DNA of 64,000 nucleotides. Source: Macrotis lagotis. Its lineage: Eukaryota; Chordata; Mammalia; Peramelemorphia; Peramelidae. The number at the start of each line of letters is the position of its first letter. The first letter of the stretch is position 1. The stretch spans positions 271,801,944-271,865,943 of the forward strand of contig NC_133662.1 in assembly GCF_037893015.1 (NCBI RefSeq), read 5' to 3'. Below the pieces are notes generated by a model, which searched no databases, had not been told where the DNA came from, and saw only the letters and a program-made list of their open reading frames with translations. Shown one piece after another: positions 25,406 through 41,017 of this stretch. A program made the position numbers and the translations under genes.

Positions 25406-25614
25406 TTATCTCTCCCTTTTGAAATGGAATGAGTAGACAAATTGGATGCAGCTCATCCACAGTGAGCGTGCTGAATTGAATTACACAGGAATGGAATTTT
25501 CTTTTTTTCCTTCAGAAAATGGAATGGGAAAACTCCAAAAAAGTGATGCTAAACTCCAAACCTTTCCTAGTCATGGATTAAAGAGAAGCCAGAACCATCC
25601 ATCTGATGACATCG

Positions 25615-25845
25615 GCGGCTGAGGGACACAGAGCACCAGGCCCAGGTTGGGAAGACCTGAGTTCAGATCCAACCTTGGACACCTCCTTGCTGGGGGTCGG
25701 ACCCTGAGTAAGTCACCTCCCCTCAGTCTGCCTCATTTTCCTCTTCCATAACACCGAGCGCCTCCCTTGCGGGGTTGCTGTGAGGGTCAGGAGAGACAAA
25801 GTACCTAGCACAGAGGAAGCACTGCCTATGTGTTCGTTATTCTTA
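25615..25845 (+). mobile_element. Marsupial tRNA-type SINE, near full length
   Basis: gaagacctgagttcagatcc, then gtctgcctcattttcctct, and gggttgctgtgagggtcag. Confidence 0.8.
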
Positions 25846-26384
25846 TTTCAATTATTGTCATTCATGTGGGGGGAACTGAGGAAGGACTGGCACCTGCTAC
25901 ATAGTTGGTGGAGTTGACATGGAAAGCAACTTGGAGTTAATTTAGAGAAAACAACTGTCTGGCCCGGGTCTTCTGCCCGAGGGGCCTCTGCCTGAGGGTC
26001 ACCCAGCTGAGCACATGGCCCAGGCAGGTCGCTGACAGAAAGAAGACCCCTCAGATACCAATGTCTCTGAAGGGACATTTTTAGGGTAGGAAAGACTAAA
26101 GATGTTACAGAGACATCTTCTCACCCTCTGGGCTCTCCTTCCAGCCTTTGGTCTGGCTCCATCCTTAACAGTGGACATCTGACCACTACTAACCTATTCC
26201 AGACCCACCTGCTCCTTGGCCAGCTGCTGCCCAGTTAGTCCTCCAGTGCCAGCTCCTCCCACCCCTACTCTGGGAATAGTCACTGGATCAATGTCCTTGC
26301 CTTGGGACTCCTCTCACCCACCATCCCTGACCACCACCTACAGAGGGTGAAGTCAGTAGCAGGGGGCAGCCTGGACTACAATAA

Positions 26385-26760
26385 TGATGTAAGAGAAGAG
26401 CACTGGATAGGGAGCCAAGGGACTTGGACTGCAGTTCTGCTTTGCTACATATTCATCATGTGTACCTTGGGGGAAACACTTCCTCCCTTCAACCTCAGTT
26501 TCCTGAGGACATTGGATTGTGGAGGCAGCTCTGGGGAGTGGACAGAGCCCTAACTTTAGAGTCAGAAAGACCTGAATTCAAATCCCATCTCTGACACACG
26601 GAGTGATCCTGGCCAAGTCACATTCTCTCTTTCATGCTCTCTTTTCCTCAGCTATAACCCTCCCAGGGTCACTGGGAAGTTCAGAGAGGTTATTTATGTA
26701 CACCATATGCAGGGTGTAGACATTCAGTCAGCCACTAACAGCCACTAAACATTACTGAGA
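26385..26760 (+). mobile_element. Two SINEs in tandem, same orientation
   Basis: Copy one has cttcaacctcagtttcctga. Copy two has gagtcagaaagacctgaatt, then caaatcccatctctgaca. Confidence 0.7.
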
Positions 26761-26890
26761 GTCTATTGTTTGTCTGACAACTAAAGTGCTGAAGGTTCCC
26801 AAAGAGACAGAACACAGCCCCTGTCTTCAGGAGCTTACAACATTATGCCAAGGTTGTGCAGACATTCAGATGCTAGAGAAATGTGAGTTA
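26760..26890 (+). mobile_element. MAR1-type repeat fragment
   Basis: cagcccctgtcttcaggagc, then ttacaacattatgcc. Confidence 0.5.
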
Positions 26891-26924
26891 TTATGACTAT
26901 GGCTGCTGCTTCCGAGGAGGCTCC

Positions 26925-26995
26925 TCCCCCTTCCTTTTCTTAGTCCTTTCTCCCCCTCCTCCTCTCTTCCTCCTCCTCCTCCCCCTCCTCCCCTT
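26925..26995 (+). repeat. CT/CTC-rich stretch
   Basis: A run of tcctcctcctccccctcc type, low complexity. Confidence 0.85.
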
Positions 26996-27889
26996 GCAAT
27001 TACCTCTCAGGACCCTGGGATCCTATAAGAACAGGGAAGAGTTGCAGTGAGCTTGAGGCCCTAGAGAGAGCTTTAGGGTGTGCCTACCCTGGTCGAGAAC
27101 TACTCCAGCTGGTAGGGTCATTTCTTGAAGGTCTGGGGCTCACATTCTCCTTCCTCAAAGTCATATAGTCAACAAGAGCCTTGAATGTCCTACAGAGTCT
27201 GTTCCACCAAGCAAGTGAAGTAGCCCTTCCAACTTCATGGCCACTGAAATCCTTCCTGCCTCACCAGAAGCAGCTAGAAAGTCCAGGGGAAGCCACCCCA
27301 TCCGGTGCTGCTCTGAGTCTCAGTGAAGGTCCCTGGGCACTGGATTCCAGGTCTACCCAACCAGTCTGTGGGCCTTCATTGGCTAGGGTTTGCTGCCACC
27401 TGCATGCAGGGGCTGAAGCCTGGAGGGCAGGACTCCTGGGTGCCATGATGGAGCCCACACTGCCCTACCAGCACCCCACATTTGCTGCAGAGGAAGCAGA
27501 TCTGCTATTCCTGAGAAGTCAGGATCTAGTGACTTCCTTCACAAAGCTCCCCTAGGCCATGGGGTGGGGAAGGGAGAGCCCCCCACCCCCCCAGGGCAAG
27601 CTACACTTGGGTGGAGGAAGCTCCCTCTCCAGAGGTGACCAGTTACTTTCTGAGTGGGTTTACCAACCCCCTATTTCTTAGGGGCTAAGTTCCTACTGGG
27701 GAGAGGGAGTCACTGGGCCATGACAGAGATGTCATAGAAGCCAAAAGATTACTGAGGCAGCATTGGATAAAGGAAAATAAAAAGAATGGGAAGAACTCCC
27801 CAGAAGTTTGCTGCCAGTAGATCCAAAGAGATTACAGCCAAGGGTGGGGAAGGCTGGTGAAGAGTCAGTGGTTACTCAGGTCTAACCCA

Positions 27890-28035
27890 AGGAAAGAAGA
27901 CAACTTTCTGGACTAGGACTTGAGAAAGCCTGGGTTCAAATCCTGCCTCTGACACTTCCTAGCTTTGTGAAGCTAGTTCACCTTCAGGGGCTTCAACTTT
28001 CTCTTTCATAAACCAAAGGGGTTAGTCCGGAGAGC
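27890..28035 (+). mobile_element. MIR/SINE fragment
   Basis: gaaagcctgggttcaaatcc, then tgcctctgacacttcctagc. Confidence 0.65.
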
Positions 28036-28829
28036 CCAGAGGGCTCTGCCAGCTTGCCCTCGTGCTCCTGTGGTCCTACAAAGACAAGCACAGAGCTCAT
28101 CCCAAAGCTCAGGCCCACGTTTGTGGCCCAGTCAGAGAAAACCAAGGCCTCTGGGAGAAGAGCTGCTCTCACAAGCTCTTCCCAGAACCTGCACAACAGC
28201 AGCTTTGACTCCAGGGACATGGAAAGATTTAGGAGATTTAGAAGGAGCCAGCCCATTTGGTGAAGTGGGCATCCAAAAAGTTCTCTTTTGAAGAGCAGAA
28301 AAGTGCCCAAGTTAAGCTCATTCAATTCCTGCTCCTCCCATCAAGAAGTGAGCTAGTCACCATCCAAGCAAGGATGCATAACCCTGAGCTCATGGATGGC
28401 CCAGGGGATGGGAAGGTCATTGAGAGATGAATTTAAGACTGTCGGAGTTCACCTTATCAATTGAACCTGGATCCACCACAGGACTGCCCTAAATAGAAAC
28501 AGTCATCTTCAGGTTGTTGTTCAACTCCAAGAGCAGGTGCCAGGGGCCAACAATGTGTAGGTGCTGGAGAGCCAGATGGGAAGGAGCTCCAAGCTTCTGG
28601 TCCAGCCTGTGACACTGTCAGGTTCTGCTTGTACATTCTTCCTGCCTTGGATCTTCTTTGTGATTCTCCCTTTGGTCCTGGTCTGCTGTCTTGGGCCAAG
28701 CTGAGCAAGGCCGAGCCTCCCTCTGGCCAGGCTTATTCTCCACAGAGCATTGAGGGCAGCCACTGAACGTGGCTCTCAGACCTTCCCTCTTCTGTTTCTG
28801 TCCTCAGCTTTTTCTTCCTCAGTCCCTTC

Positions 28830-29250
28830 AACCAGTCTTCATCCACTTGACTCAAGGCTCTTCACTGTCCTGCGTGTCCTTCTTTGACATTCTCTAAGGT
28901 CATCGATGCCCTTTCAAAACTCCGATGCCCACAAGTGAGTTCCAGGGATGGGGTCTGGGTCTGACTGGGCAGATGACAGCTGGGGTCCTCTTTGTAGACG
29001 CTAGGATCCTGTATACTTTCTGAACTGCTTCATCCATGGTTTCTCAGGTTGAGCTTGCAGTCCACTAGAACCATCAAGTCTTTTTCAGATGAGTTCCTAT
29101 TCCCCTTTCTCCTATCTTGTCTCTGTTGACTTTCCCAACCTCAGCACAAAACTTTTTATTTAAATTTCATTCATTCATGAATTAAACCTAATGTTTTAGC
29201 ATGGAAAGATCTTTTTGAGTCCTGACCATTGCCTCACAAAGGGTTTGCTT
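28830..29250 (-). mobile_element. CR1/L3-like LINE fragment (antisense)
   Basis: The plus strand has ttgagcttgcagtccacta, then tcaagtctttttcagatgag and gatctttttgagtcctgac, reverse-oriented parts of the CR1-like repeat. Confidence 0.6.
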
Positions 29251-29769
29251 CCCCTTCTATCTTTGGGTCATTTGCCCATTTGGTAAGCCAAGGGGGCTAA
29301 ACAAGTGGAAGGGATTTTTGGAGGGTCTTCCTTCTGATCCCCCCTTCCCTTCTGACAGTTAATGGAAAGACCTTCCACCATCAGATGTCAGACTGGAGTA
29401 TGTAACCCTCCCTGAAAGTGAGGGCTGAGAAGTTCCTTCCAGTTTGAAGGCCCCTTGAGGCTGCCTGTGTAGTCCTTAAGGACACTACTGACCAGCACTT
29501 CAATTATTGAGCCACTCACTCTTCCTAGAGGGTCAGTCTGGAGGCTTGCCGATTGAATCTCTCCTTCTTAAATGTCCACTGGCTCAGTTATCAAGGTCAT
29601 CTACCTCCTCCAGAAGCCTTCTCTCAAGTGTACTTTGTACATTGGGCTGTGTGGCCTTTTTGAGTTCCACAGACCTTCACAGGTGGGATTGTTTGAGTTG
29701 TGCTGCCTTTAAAAAAGCTGCTGCCCCAAACCAGGAATTAGAATCTCCTATCCTCCATTCACAGCTTCC

Positions 29770-29885
29770 TTGAGCAAGGTGTGTCACCTTGGGCCTCAGT
29801 CTCTTTATCGGGAACATGAGGGGATTGGACTAGATGGCAATCAAGCTTTCCTGCAGGTCTAGGTCTATGGGTCTATGGGGTTGTG
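29770..29885 (+). mobile_element. SINE 3' part
   Basis: cttgggcctcagtctcttta, then gggattggactagatggc. Confidence 0.5.
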
Positions 29886-30689
29886 GGGGGGCTTCTTCTT
29901 AAATGAAAGCTTAGTGCTTCATAAACCTCCAATCATCTTCAGTCATTTGGACCCAAGAAGGCTTTGCTAACTCTGGCAGAGTGTTTTCTCTTCATCCTGC
30001 AAGGTGGGCAGTGGAGGATGAGGTGAAGCTTCCTAGGTCCTTCAATACCTTCTGGACCCTCTGGGATCTGGGCAGAGCAGCACCATCCTCCTGCTTAGAA
30101 TTGAATCAGAGTAGGGGCCTTGACTGACTCCCATGGAGACTGAAAAAAGGCCATGGGGCATCTCGGTGGGAGAAGCAAGGGAAGGGCAGGATTCCCCCTC
30201 AGAATCAGATACTAGATCATTCTCCCTAACAGATTTATAGCTGTTGACTTTTCCAGGGACTAAAAGATTCTTTTCATCTTGTTTCATGGGGTTAGTGAGA
30301 TGAAACTGGGCAGCATGTTTAGATAAGAGTTCATTTGTGAAGGATCTCTGAACAAGCTCAATGGGACACAACACGTGTCTTGGTAGCCATCATAACAGAC
30401 TGAAGGATGAGGATTGAGGGAGGGCTGTGGGGCCATGATGGCAGCTGCCATTCTCTGCCACATGAGGACCACAGCTGTGTATCACATTCCCTTCTGAGAA
30501 CCCTCTGCTTTGTTCATGGACAGACTGCAGGTACCTAGCAGAGAAGAAGCAGAACAAGAGGCTTTTGGGGTGAGCCCATGATGAGGAGGGGATTGATGGA
30601 AGGAATTAAGGATTCCCAGTCAAGAGAAAAGGCCTGTGTAAGGACAGTCCTGTAGAAGACAAGGAAGATGGGTGAATCTCATTCTGTGT

Positions 30690-30910
30690 GACCCTAAGGG
30701 CCAAAATCAAGGCTCTGGGAGGGAGAAGTGACTCTGTAGAGAGATGGAGTTGATCTCAACATAAAGAAAAGTTTCCTAATATGTGCAGGTTCTTAATAGT
30801 ATAATGGAAACCCCAGGATCTGGGATTGGGGAAGGGTCCTAACACTGAAATTCTTGGAGTGGAGTTTGGCTAACCCCTTGTAGATTCTACAGAGGCATAA
30901 GGAGCAGAGG
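30690..30910 (+). mobile_element. CR1/L3-like LINE fragment, weak
   Basis: Only the block atctcaacataaagaaaag, then tttcctaatatgtgcagg, is recognisable. Confidence 0.35.
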
Positions 30911-30919
30911 ATTCTTTCA

Positions 30920-31225
30920 CCGGCAACAAGAGCTCAAAGGAACTGTGGAGATCATCTAGTCTATTTTTCATTTTCCAAGTGAGGAAACTGAGACACAGAG
31001 CAGGTCCTAACAAGTAGTAGAATAGAGCTTGACTAGATGGCCTCTGAGGAAGTTTAGTATGGTAGAAAGAGGTTGGATTTAGAGTTAGGATGCCTTCATT
31101 GAAATTCTAGCTCTACCCCACACTGGGGTCCTGGGCAAGTCACTTCCCTCAATGGGCTTGTTTCATTATCTGTAAACTGAGAGGGCTGTAACCCCTTTCA
31201 GTTCTAGAGCTGATCCTAAGCCCTG
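30920..31225. mobile_element. Two SINEs in opposite orientation
   Basis: 30920-31045 is reversed (aagtgaggaaactgagacac). 31050-31225 reads forward (cctgggcaagtcacttccct, gtttcattatctgtaaac). Confidence 0.65.
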
Positions 31226-31229
31226 GAGA

Positions 31230-32690
31230 AGGAGGGGAGAAGACCATAGTCTCTTCCCACAATGACAATCATTTTGGTGTAAAATGGTACCAGGCAGTCA
31301 CCATGTTTGAGTCACATTAATGCCCCCCAGTCCTGAATCAGTTCAAGTAATGGCACAGACTGCAGAATTTCAGGAGCCCTAGTGATGAGCTGCTGGGTTT
31401 GGCTGCACCCTCAGATGGCAAGCACATAAGCCACCCCTGGCCCCTGCTGAAGCCTGGTAAGCTTCAGAGAACCACCATAGATATTCTACTGAGGCCTGCA
31501 ATGAGCCCAGCATCCCTTTTGTATCATGTGAGGAAGAGGAGGGGAACATTAATATGAAATGAAAAGAAAGAATATAAGAATTTTCTAGAAGGTTGGAGAT
31601 AGTCCAAGTCAACATGAGTAAGAATCATCTCTACAACAGAGCCCACAGGGTTTATCTGTCCTTTGTTAGAAGACTTTTGCTGTATGGATAGGGAGTAGCC
31701 CAGGGTAGCCTGTTCCATGATGGGGCAGCTTCACCATTAGGATGGTGTCAAACAACTAGATGTCTCTTGGTTCTGCCCCAAGCAAAACAGGCCAGCCCTT
31801 CTTCCTGCCAGTCCTTCTGAAATCTGAAAATGGATTCTAGGCCCTTTAAGCTCCCTGTCCTGAATCCTTTGCTTTCTTCATGTCTAATGCCCTGACCCAC
31901 TATTAGTTTGCCTTGAGCTTGCAAAACTCCCCTCTCCCCTGCCTCAGTCTTTTTCACCCAAACCACTGCTGAGCCAAGCTCTCCCAGGTTATGGTACATT
32001 TATCCTGACTAATGTGCATTTTATTACATCCAGCCTAGCTTTGCAACATTCCAAATCCTCATTCTGTCACCTGATGAGGCAGGTTATCACCTCCTAGGTG
32101 TGCCATGAGCAAATAAAAGCATGCCAGCTATGCCTGTATCAAAGATGTGGAAGAAAAGGTCAAAGCAAAAGGACTAAGAGAGTGCAAATTCCTTGAGCCC
32201 CACCAGAGATAACATATTCCATCAGGGGTGCTGCTTTGGGGCAAGAAACTCTCCAACCACTTCTGGATCTGTCTCTACCTCCTGCCCTCTAGCTCTTCTC
32301 TCTCCAATTGTTAAATCCTTCTTTAACATTTAGGTAAACCCGTATCTACAGTAACCAAGGTTTGTCTGTCCTGGAGTCCCAATCCCTTTGGCAGGAGAGT
32401 CAGCAAGGCATGGTGCAGAGAAAGCTGGCTGGGGAGGCAGCAAGATATGGCTTTTGGTCCTGCCTTTGACCCCCTACTGGATGCACACCCCAGCCAACTA
32501 AGAAAGAAAGTTGCAGAGAAGATGTTGACTTGAATTGGGGGATGAAGTCATGGGTCCAGTGCTATCTCCATCCTCTTAGGGGTAAACTGGGCTGAAGGTT
32601 GGGCTGTTCTGTTGGCTCAGTGTCTACCACGGAATAACCCTGTAGATCTGTAGAGTCTCACTGGAGGGATACATTCCACACCACTGACAC
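31230..32690. other. Intergenic, nothing recognised
   Basis: Unique-looking sequence between SINEs and an L2 end. No exon is supported. Confidence 0.45.
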
Positions 32691-33035
32691 TTAGAGGATC
32701 CATGGGTTCATCCTTTTATTGAAAATCAGGGCTCACTGCTCATCTCCAAGCCTTTGGGACCTTTCCCACTCTCCATGATCTTTCTGGACTCACTCTGGCA
32801 TCACCTTTTCAAGGAAGCCTTTTCATATCCCCTCTACTGTGATTGTGATCTCTCCCCAATCACCTTGCATTTTGCTATGATATTTTTATTTGAATTAATT
32901 CATTTAATGTAATAAATAACTTATCCTGGTCCCCCTGCCAGAATGCAAGTTCCCTGAGGCTAGGATTTCCTACCACTGGATTTGTATTCCCAAACCTCCT
33001 CCAGAGCTTGATAAAGCAATTGAATATCAGTATAG
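32690..33035 (+). mobile_element. L2 3' region
   Basis: The blocks tttcaaggaagccttttcat, accttgcattttgctatga and atgcaagttccctgaggc follow L2 order. A second short L2 tail lies at 33115-33225 (gtgctcaacaaatgtttgct). Confidence 0.65.
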
Positions 33036-34304
33036 ACTTAGTAGTTGAAGCAAAATCACTATGGGTGCTTTTCCTACTACATCCCCCCCCCATCCCACAT
33101 CACAGGGCTCTGGATCCAGGTTTTCCTTTCTCTTCTAGACTTCAAATTCCTCCTGTCCTCAGCCTGAGTACAGAAAGACCTTTAAAGGTGCTCAACAAAT
33201 GTTTGCTGAAGGAGTGGAAGGCATTTTATGAGTAATTACCAATCATTTTGATTGGTAGGCAGTTTTCCCCAGCAAACCCAAATCCCTTAACTGTGCTATC
33301 TAGAGATATAGGTGTGTGGAGGGGGTTCCCCTCTAACCCACCTAAGTGTTTAGGGGAGTATGTTGAAAATTGCAGCAAGAGACTCTAGTCTAGGAGCTGG
33401 TAGGAAGGAAAGGGAAATAGCTATTTGTAGAAGGGCAAGTTTGCTGGGCAGTCATTGCCAAGAGTCAGGGAGAAGTATGATGAATACAGGAAGCAATAAG
33501 TAAGAAAAGGACAAGAACTACCTGGGGTGGGATAGAGGAAAAAGGGAGGGACAAATGGAAAAGCATGAAAGACTGGACAGTGGAGAGGAGGAAGTGAAGG
33601 GAAGAGAAGTGGGAGAGAGTGACTCACTTGTGCCAGCTCTCAAGCAAAGGACTCAATATCTCATGTAAAGCATCCATTGAGAGAGGGCACGCCCTCACTG
33701 ACACCGAGGGAGGCATCAGAAAGCTTTGCAAGATTGAGCTAATAGTTTCCTTATATTATAGCATGGTAGTTCAGCACATGTCAACATGTTTTATGTCAAT
33801 TCTTTTTGGAAGACATTATTTTCCAATGGGAACAACTCAATACTGGGCTCAGTCCTTAAGGAGGGGAAATTAGGAAGAAAGCAGACTTGGAAAAAAATGA
33901 CCAAATCACGTTCTTCAATACTAGTCGATCTTGGTGAACTCAACAAACAAACGTGATGAAAAGGGCAAACCTTCATGAGAAGATTCTCCCAGGGACCATA
34001 TTGGGTGTGGGTGAAAAGATGGGTAAATGCATCAGATTCCATTTGGTATATTTGGAGCAATTTGATAAAAGCTTAAACCACTTCTTGATGGGTAGTTTCT
34101 GCCTCAAATGGACTCAAAGTCAATTTATCCAGTTTCTGTTCCTAAACCTTGGCTCCCCCAGGCCAACCATGTCATGCCCAGGGGCAGGGCTTGGAAGTGT
34201 TGGCATGAGGAATTTGCCCTAGGAGCCTGGGAGGAAGGGAGAAGGGAAGGAGGAGAACAGAGAGGCAGCAGTCAGGGCTCATTGGTCGCAGAGCTGCACA
34301 GACA

Positions 34305-34310
34305 TTTATT
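34305..34310 (-). terminator. PCBP3: PCBP3 polyadenylation signal AATAAA
   Basis: The minus strand reads CTCAATAAATGTCTGTGC. This is the only AATAAA (and no ATTAAA was seen) between the stop codon and this point, at a plausible 3' UTR distance of about 960 nt, with a GT-containing stretch just downstream. Confidence 0.65.
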
Positions 34311-35046
34311 GAGTACAAACAACAGCAAACAGAGCAGGCTCACAGAGACTGGAGCATCCTGAGCTGGATCCAACTAAAAGGTTCTGGAGAAGCTATTATC
34401 ATGAGAAAGTCCCAGAGGTCCCTGTGGATCCTAAAGTCATTGCATTTCCCCCACCCCAGTCTCCCCAATGATTGCCCAGATAAAAAATAAACCTGACTTC
34501 CCCCCCTCCTTGCTCTCATTAACACTACAATGGCTTGTCTGGACCCTGACCCACGGGGAAAAGAGTCATCCTGTGTGGGCTCCAGTGGAGATGGCTGGAG
34601 GTCTTCAGTGGTCCCCACACACACTCCACTTCCAAAATAACAAGGGAAAAGCCATGCCATGGCTTCAGGACATAGGCTGGGGGGTGAAGGGGAGCCAAGA
34701 CAAGCAAAGCTTGGAGGGAGGGGTGGAGAGGCAGGGAGGTGAGGGAGGGAAAGTCATAAGGGAATATTGGAGAGCGAAGACATACTGCAAAGCAACCAGA
34801 GTTCTAGAGGATGGATTAGATTATAATCTAGTGCACATGGCATCCAAAGGTCAAATCAAACATCAGAACATCTAAGCTAGGTTGACACTGAAGGGACAAG
34901 CTGTCTTTAGAAACGGCCCAAATGGGACCACCCCAGAAGGGATTTCAAATAATCAACACCACACGTGCACCAAAAGCATGGACAGACCTGGAGCATAAAT
35001 TAAGAGCTCAGGAGACATCAGGGAGAGGCTGGAGCTAGTAAAGAAA

Positions 35047-35052
<6 letters not shown>

Positions 35053-35094
<42 letters not shown>
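35053..35094 (+). repeat. (TG)21 microsatellite; (CA)21 in PCBP3 3' UTR
   Basis: Uninterrupted TG on plus for 42 nt, inside the PCBP3 3' UTR, where the mRNA carries CA. Confidence 0.95.
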
Positions 35095-35096
<2 letters not shown>

Positions 35097-35270
35097 CATT
35101 ATATATAGATATAGATATATGGAATATATATTTTTGTTAGTAAAGAAAAAAACCCTATATAGTGGTTGAGGGGAAGGAAGGACAGTCAGTATACAGATTG
35201 TACAAGCTGGGTGGAGAGCCACTGGCTGAAGAGGGTCAGGTGATGCAGAATGAAGGATGATGGGTAGAAA

Positions 35271-35307
35271 TTAGAGTGCGCCCATTCCAGTGACCTCAGA
35301 CGTCAGC
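35271..35307 (-). CDS. PCBP3: PCBP3 terminal coding exon (C-terminus and stop)
   Basis: The first G completes the split Arg codon; the exon then encodes LTSEVTGMGAL followed by TAA at 35273-35271. As I recall, human PCBP3 ends the same way except for the penultimate residue. The acceptor is good (cctttgtctattctag). The exon continues into the 3' UTR to the left. A (TG)n tract in the transcript lies about 190 nt upstream of this acceptor and a (CA)n tract about 180 nt downstream of the stop (see findings). Confidence 0.95.
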
Positions 35308-38449
<3,142 letters not shown>

Positions 38450-40284
38450 CTATCTTTTTTTCCTCAGTGGGATTCCCTCTGGTGAGGCCCCACCAAGTCA
38501 AAGGGTGAAGTCTTGCACCATGCTCAGAATTCTGACCAAGCCACTAGAAGCTCACTTTCATATGGAAGCCAGGTCAGAATTGACCCTGGAGTTCCAGGAC
38601 TGGAAGAGGAGTGGGCAATGCCTTGCTTCTGAGGAAAGTGAACTTGGGGTCAACTGTCATGGAAAACCCTTACCCTTTGATTTGTGGATTCCTGGCCATG
38701 GTGGCTCTGGATTTTCCTCTGAGCTTTCTCTTAGATGGCTAACAAAAGAACAGAAAAAATATGGGAAGAGATCTCAAATGATTCTGCTTGTCTGTCGGAT
38801 AACAAGAGGCATCTTCCAGCCTCCAAACAGTCTGATGATCAGGAGGGAGGCCAAGGGAACAATGACTCTTCCCAGAAGCCAAGTTGAGGAGAAGCAAGGA
38901 AGAGAGAACATGGCAAGAAGAAGGAAGTGGATGCTCATGGTATGGAGAGGAAAGTCCTCTCTCTGGAGCAAGTCAGTAGAGAAGCCTGCCATCCTAACTC
39001 GCTCTTTGGACTCTGACCCTGCCTGCCCACAGATGTGATCCTCTGGGAAGAGAACATAGGGGTCTGTTGGTTGTCAACTTCTGAAGCTGCCTCTTCCAGA
39101 CTTGTGGTGCTGGGAGCACCTGGCACCTGTCCCTTATCATGTGGCTACAGGAGCAAGGAGGAACTGGACAACAGGCAAAGAGACATCAAGGGGAGCCAGG
39201 GCGCTTCCAAAGGCAGAGGGATTTCTTATTGATCCTCCTCAGGATTAATAGCATGAGAAGAAGAGAAGAGGACTTTAGTTTACTGCCAGAGACACTGAAG
39301 CTCATGGAAAGGAGGAATGCACCAGCACTGTTTTCAACTTTTCAGCCTCGGTCTCTGTTTTCCCCTCTCTATCTATAATGGGGACAAGAGATTGATTCAT
39401 CTTTGGGAAATCTGAAGAGTACCAACCTAACAACAGAGTGTGAGCACATTTAGAGATTCAAGTGAGAACTCTGTGGTCGAATCAAGCCTGATCAGTGACC
39501 TTGAAGAGAGAATTATCCTCTGAACTGGTGGGGGGGGGATTGTTGAGCTAAAACTGGATCTTGCAGCAGAGATGAGTCCCAAGGGTCCCAGTCACTGGCC
39601 TTGGATTCCCTCTAGGGGTTGCATCCTGTTCTTAGCTGAAGTCTTTCTGCTGTCTCCGCCAGAGACCCAATGGGGAGGTGAGTCTGCTGCTTGCACCCAG
39701 GATCCTGGGGCAGAGATTGAGGTGTGCTCTCAGTAGAAGTTTCTCCTCTTGAGGCTGCTGTTCAGCTTTGGTTGTTTCTATTGCTCTTTTCTTGGATGCT
39801 TCAAAAGCTTTCTGGTCACTCAGACCCTTTGCAAGCAAGGGGCCCTTGCCTTGATCTCCTCCATCCTCATGGATTGAGCAGCTGCACAAGCTGTGATCTC
39901 ATGGATTCAAGCTTCAACAATGTCACCATTGAAGCACGTTTTAAAAACCATCTTTTAAAAGGTAGGTTTGCTTTTTTCCAAGGACCTTTTCCATTATTTC
40001 CTTATTTCCTCCTTTGGAGGTCTTGCCCATCTGATAGTTAAATCTCTGGTCTGGTGGCCACCTCTCCCTCCCCCCCAAGTTTTTCTCCATTTCCTGGGGC
40101 CTCTCCGGTCTCACCTCCTCATCTCTCTGCTCCAGGGTCCATCCTTTGTCTGTCCAGTTTCCTCCTTCCTCCTGAGCTTCTTCAACTTCAGCCCATGCTC
40201 TTCAGAGACACTCATCCCAAGCTGGGTATTGGGTGGCCCCTCTGCTTTCACTTTGATTGATGGTGAGACTGGCTGTATCCTCCA

Positions 40285-40405
40285 TGAGGAGATCAGATCA
40301 GGGCTCAATGTGATGCAATGGGTAGGGCTGGTGACCTGCCTTCAAGCCCTATTTCTGCTATGCAAACCTGGCCAAGGAAATGACTCAACCTTTCAGTGAG
40401 CCAAG
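40285..40405 (+). mobile_element. SINE scrap in PCBP3 intron
   Basis: ggtgacctgccttcaagccc, then gcaaacctggccaagg. Confidence 0.35.
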
Positions 40406-40499
40406 CAACTCTGGAAGACTAGAAGTGGAAAAGAAGAGAGTGATCTGCACATTAGGAGAGGAGACTTCCTCATTCAGGTATCCCCTATGCCAATGAAAT

Positions 40500-40645
40500 C
40501 AGAGTTGGAAAATAAAGGAGAGGAAAGAAGAGGAAGAGAGAGAAGGGAAAAGGGGAGGGGAGTGATCAGGGAAGAGTGGAGGGAAGAGGAAAGGAGGGGG
40601 AGAAAGAGGAATGGGAGACGAAACAAGAGGAAAGGGAAGGGAAGG
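40500..40645 (+). repeat. GA-rich low-complexity stretch
   Basis: Almost pure purine on plus (aggaaagaagaggaagagag and similar), in a PCBP3 intron. Confidence 0.85.
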
Positions 40646-41017
40646 CCAACAATAATTACACCAAAGCAACAAGTAAGGTCAGAGATTAGCACCAGGTCAG
40701 TCCTGGTGATGGAATTCCTTCTACCACTGGAGGCAGAACAGCATAGATGTGACTCCTTGGATTATAGAAAGTGGCCTGGGGGCCCCCATCAGGTGGATGT
40801 GTCAGACTCAGCAAAGTGGGATTTCTATTCTGCTTTCCCTGATCTATAGCCTAGCCAAGCATCCCCATCATTCCTAATTTAGTCTTTTTTTGGTCTGTAA
40901 GAGCTGTCAGATTCCTTTCTCTTTTGTTGGACAATTCAGAGCTGGCTTCTTTGGACTTTTGAGAGGACGTTGGCTCTTTAGTAAGGCTTGTAACTGATGA
41001 GAAGATCATTCACTTAC

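Larger units (their letters stand above)
1..34284. other. Intergenic region downstream of PCBP3
   Basis: I find no exon with conserved protein sequence on either strand here. All long frames overlap repeats or lack conserved motifs. In human the next gene downstream of PCBP3 is COL6A1; no collagen VI signal-peptide, VWA or Gly-X-Y exon is recognisable in these 34 kb. The content is a mix of old LINE, SINE and LTR pieces listed separately, with unique sequence between them. Confidence 0.7.
34285..35270 (-). other. PCBP3: PCBP3 3' UTR (left end approximate)
   Basis: It runs from the stop codon to about 20 nt past the only canonical AATAAA found on the minus strand in this interval (34310-34305), giving a 3' UTR near 1 kb. 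It contains a (CA)21 run in the transcript sense, an AT-rich stretch at 35095-35150 and otherwise unique sequence. The cleavage position is inferred, not seen. Confidence 0.65.
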
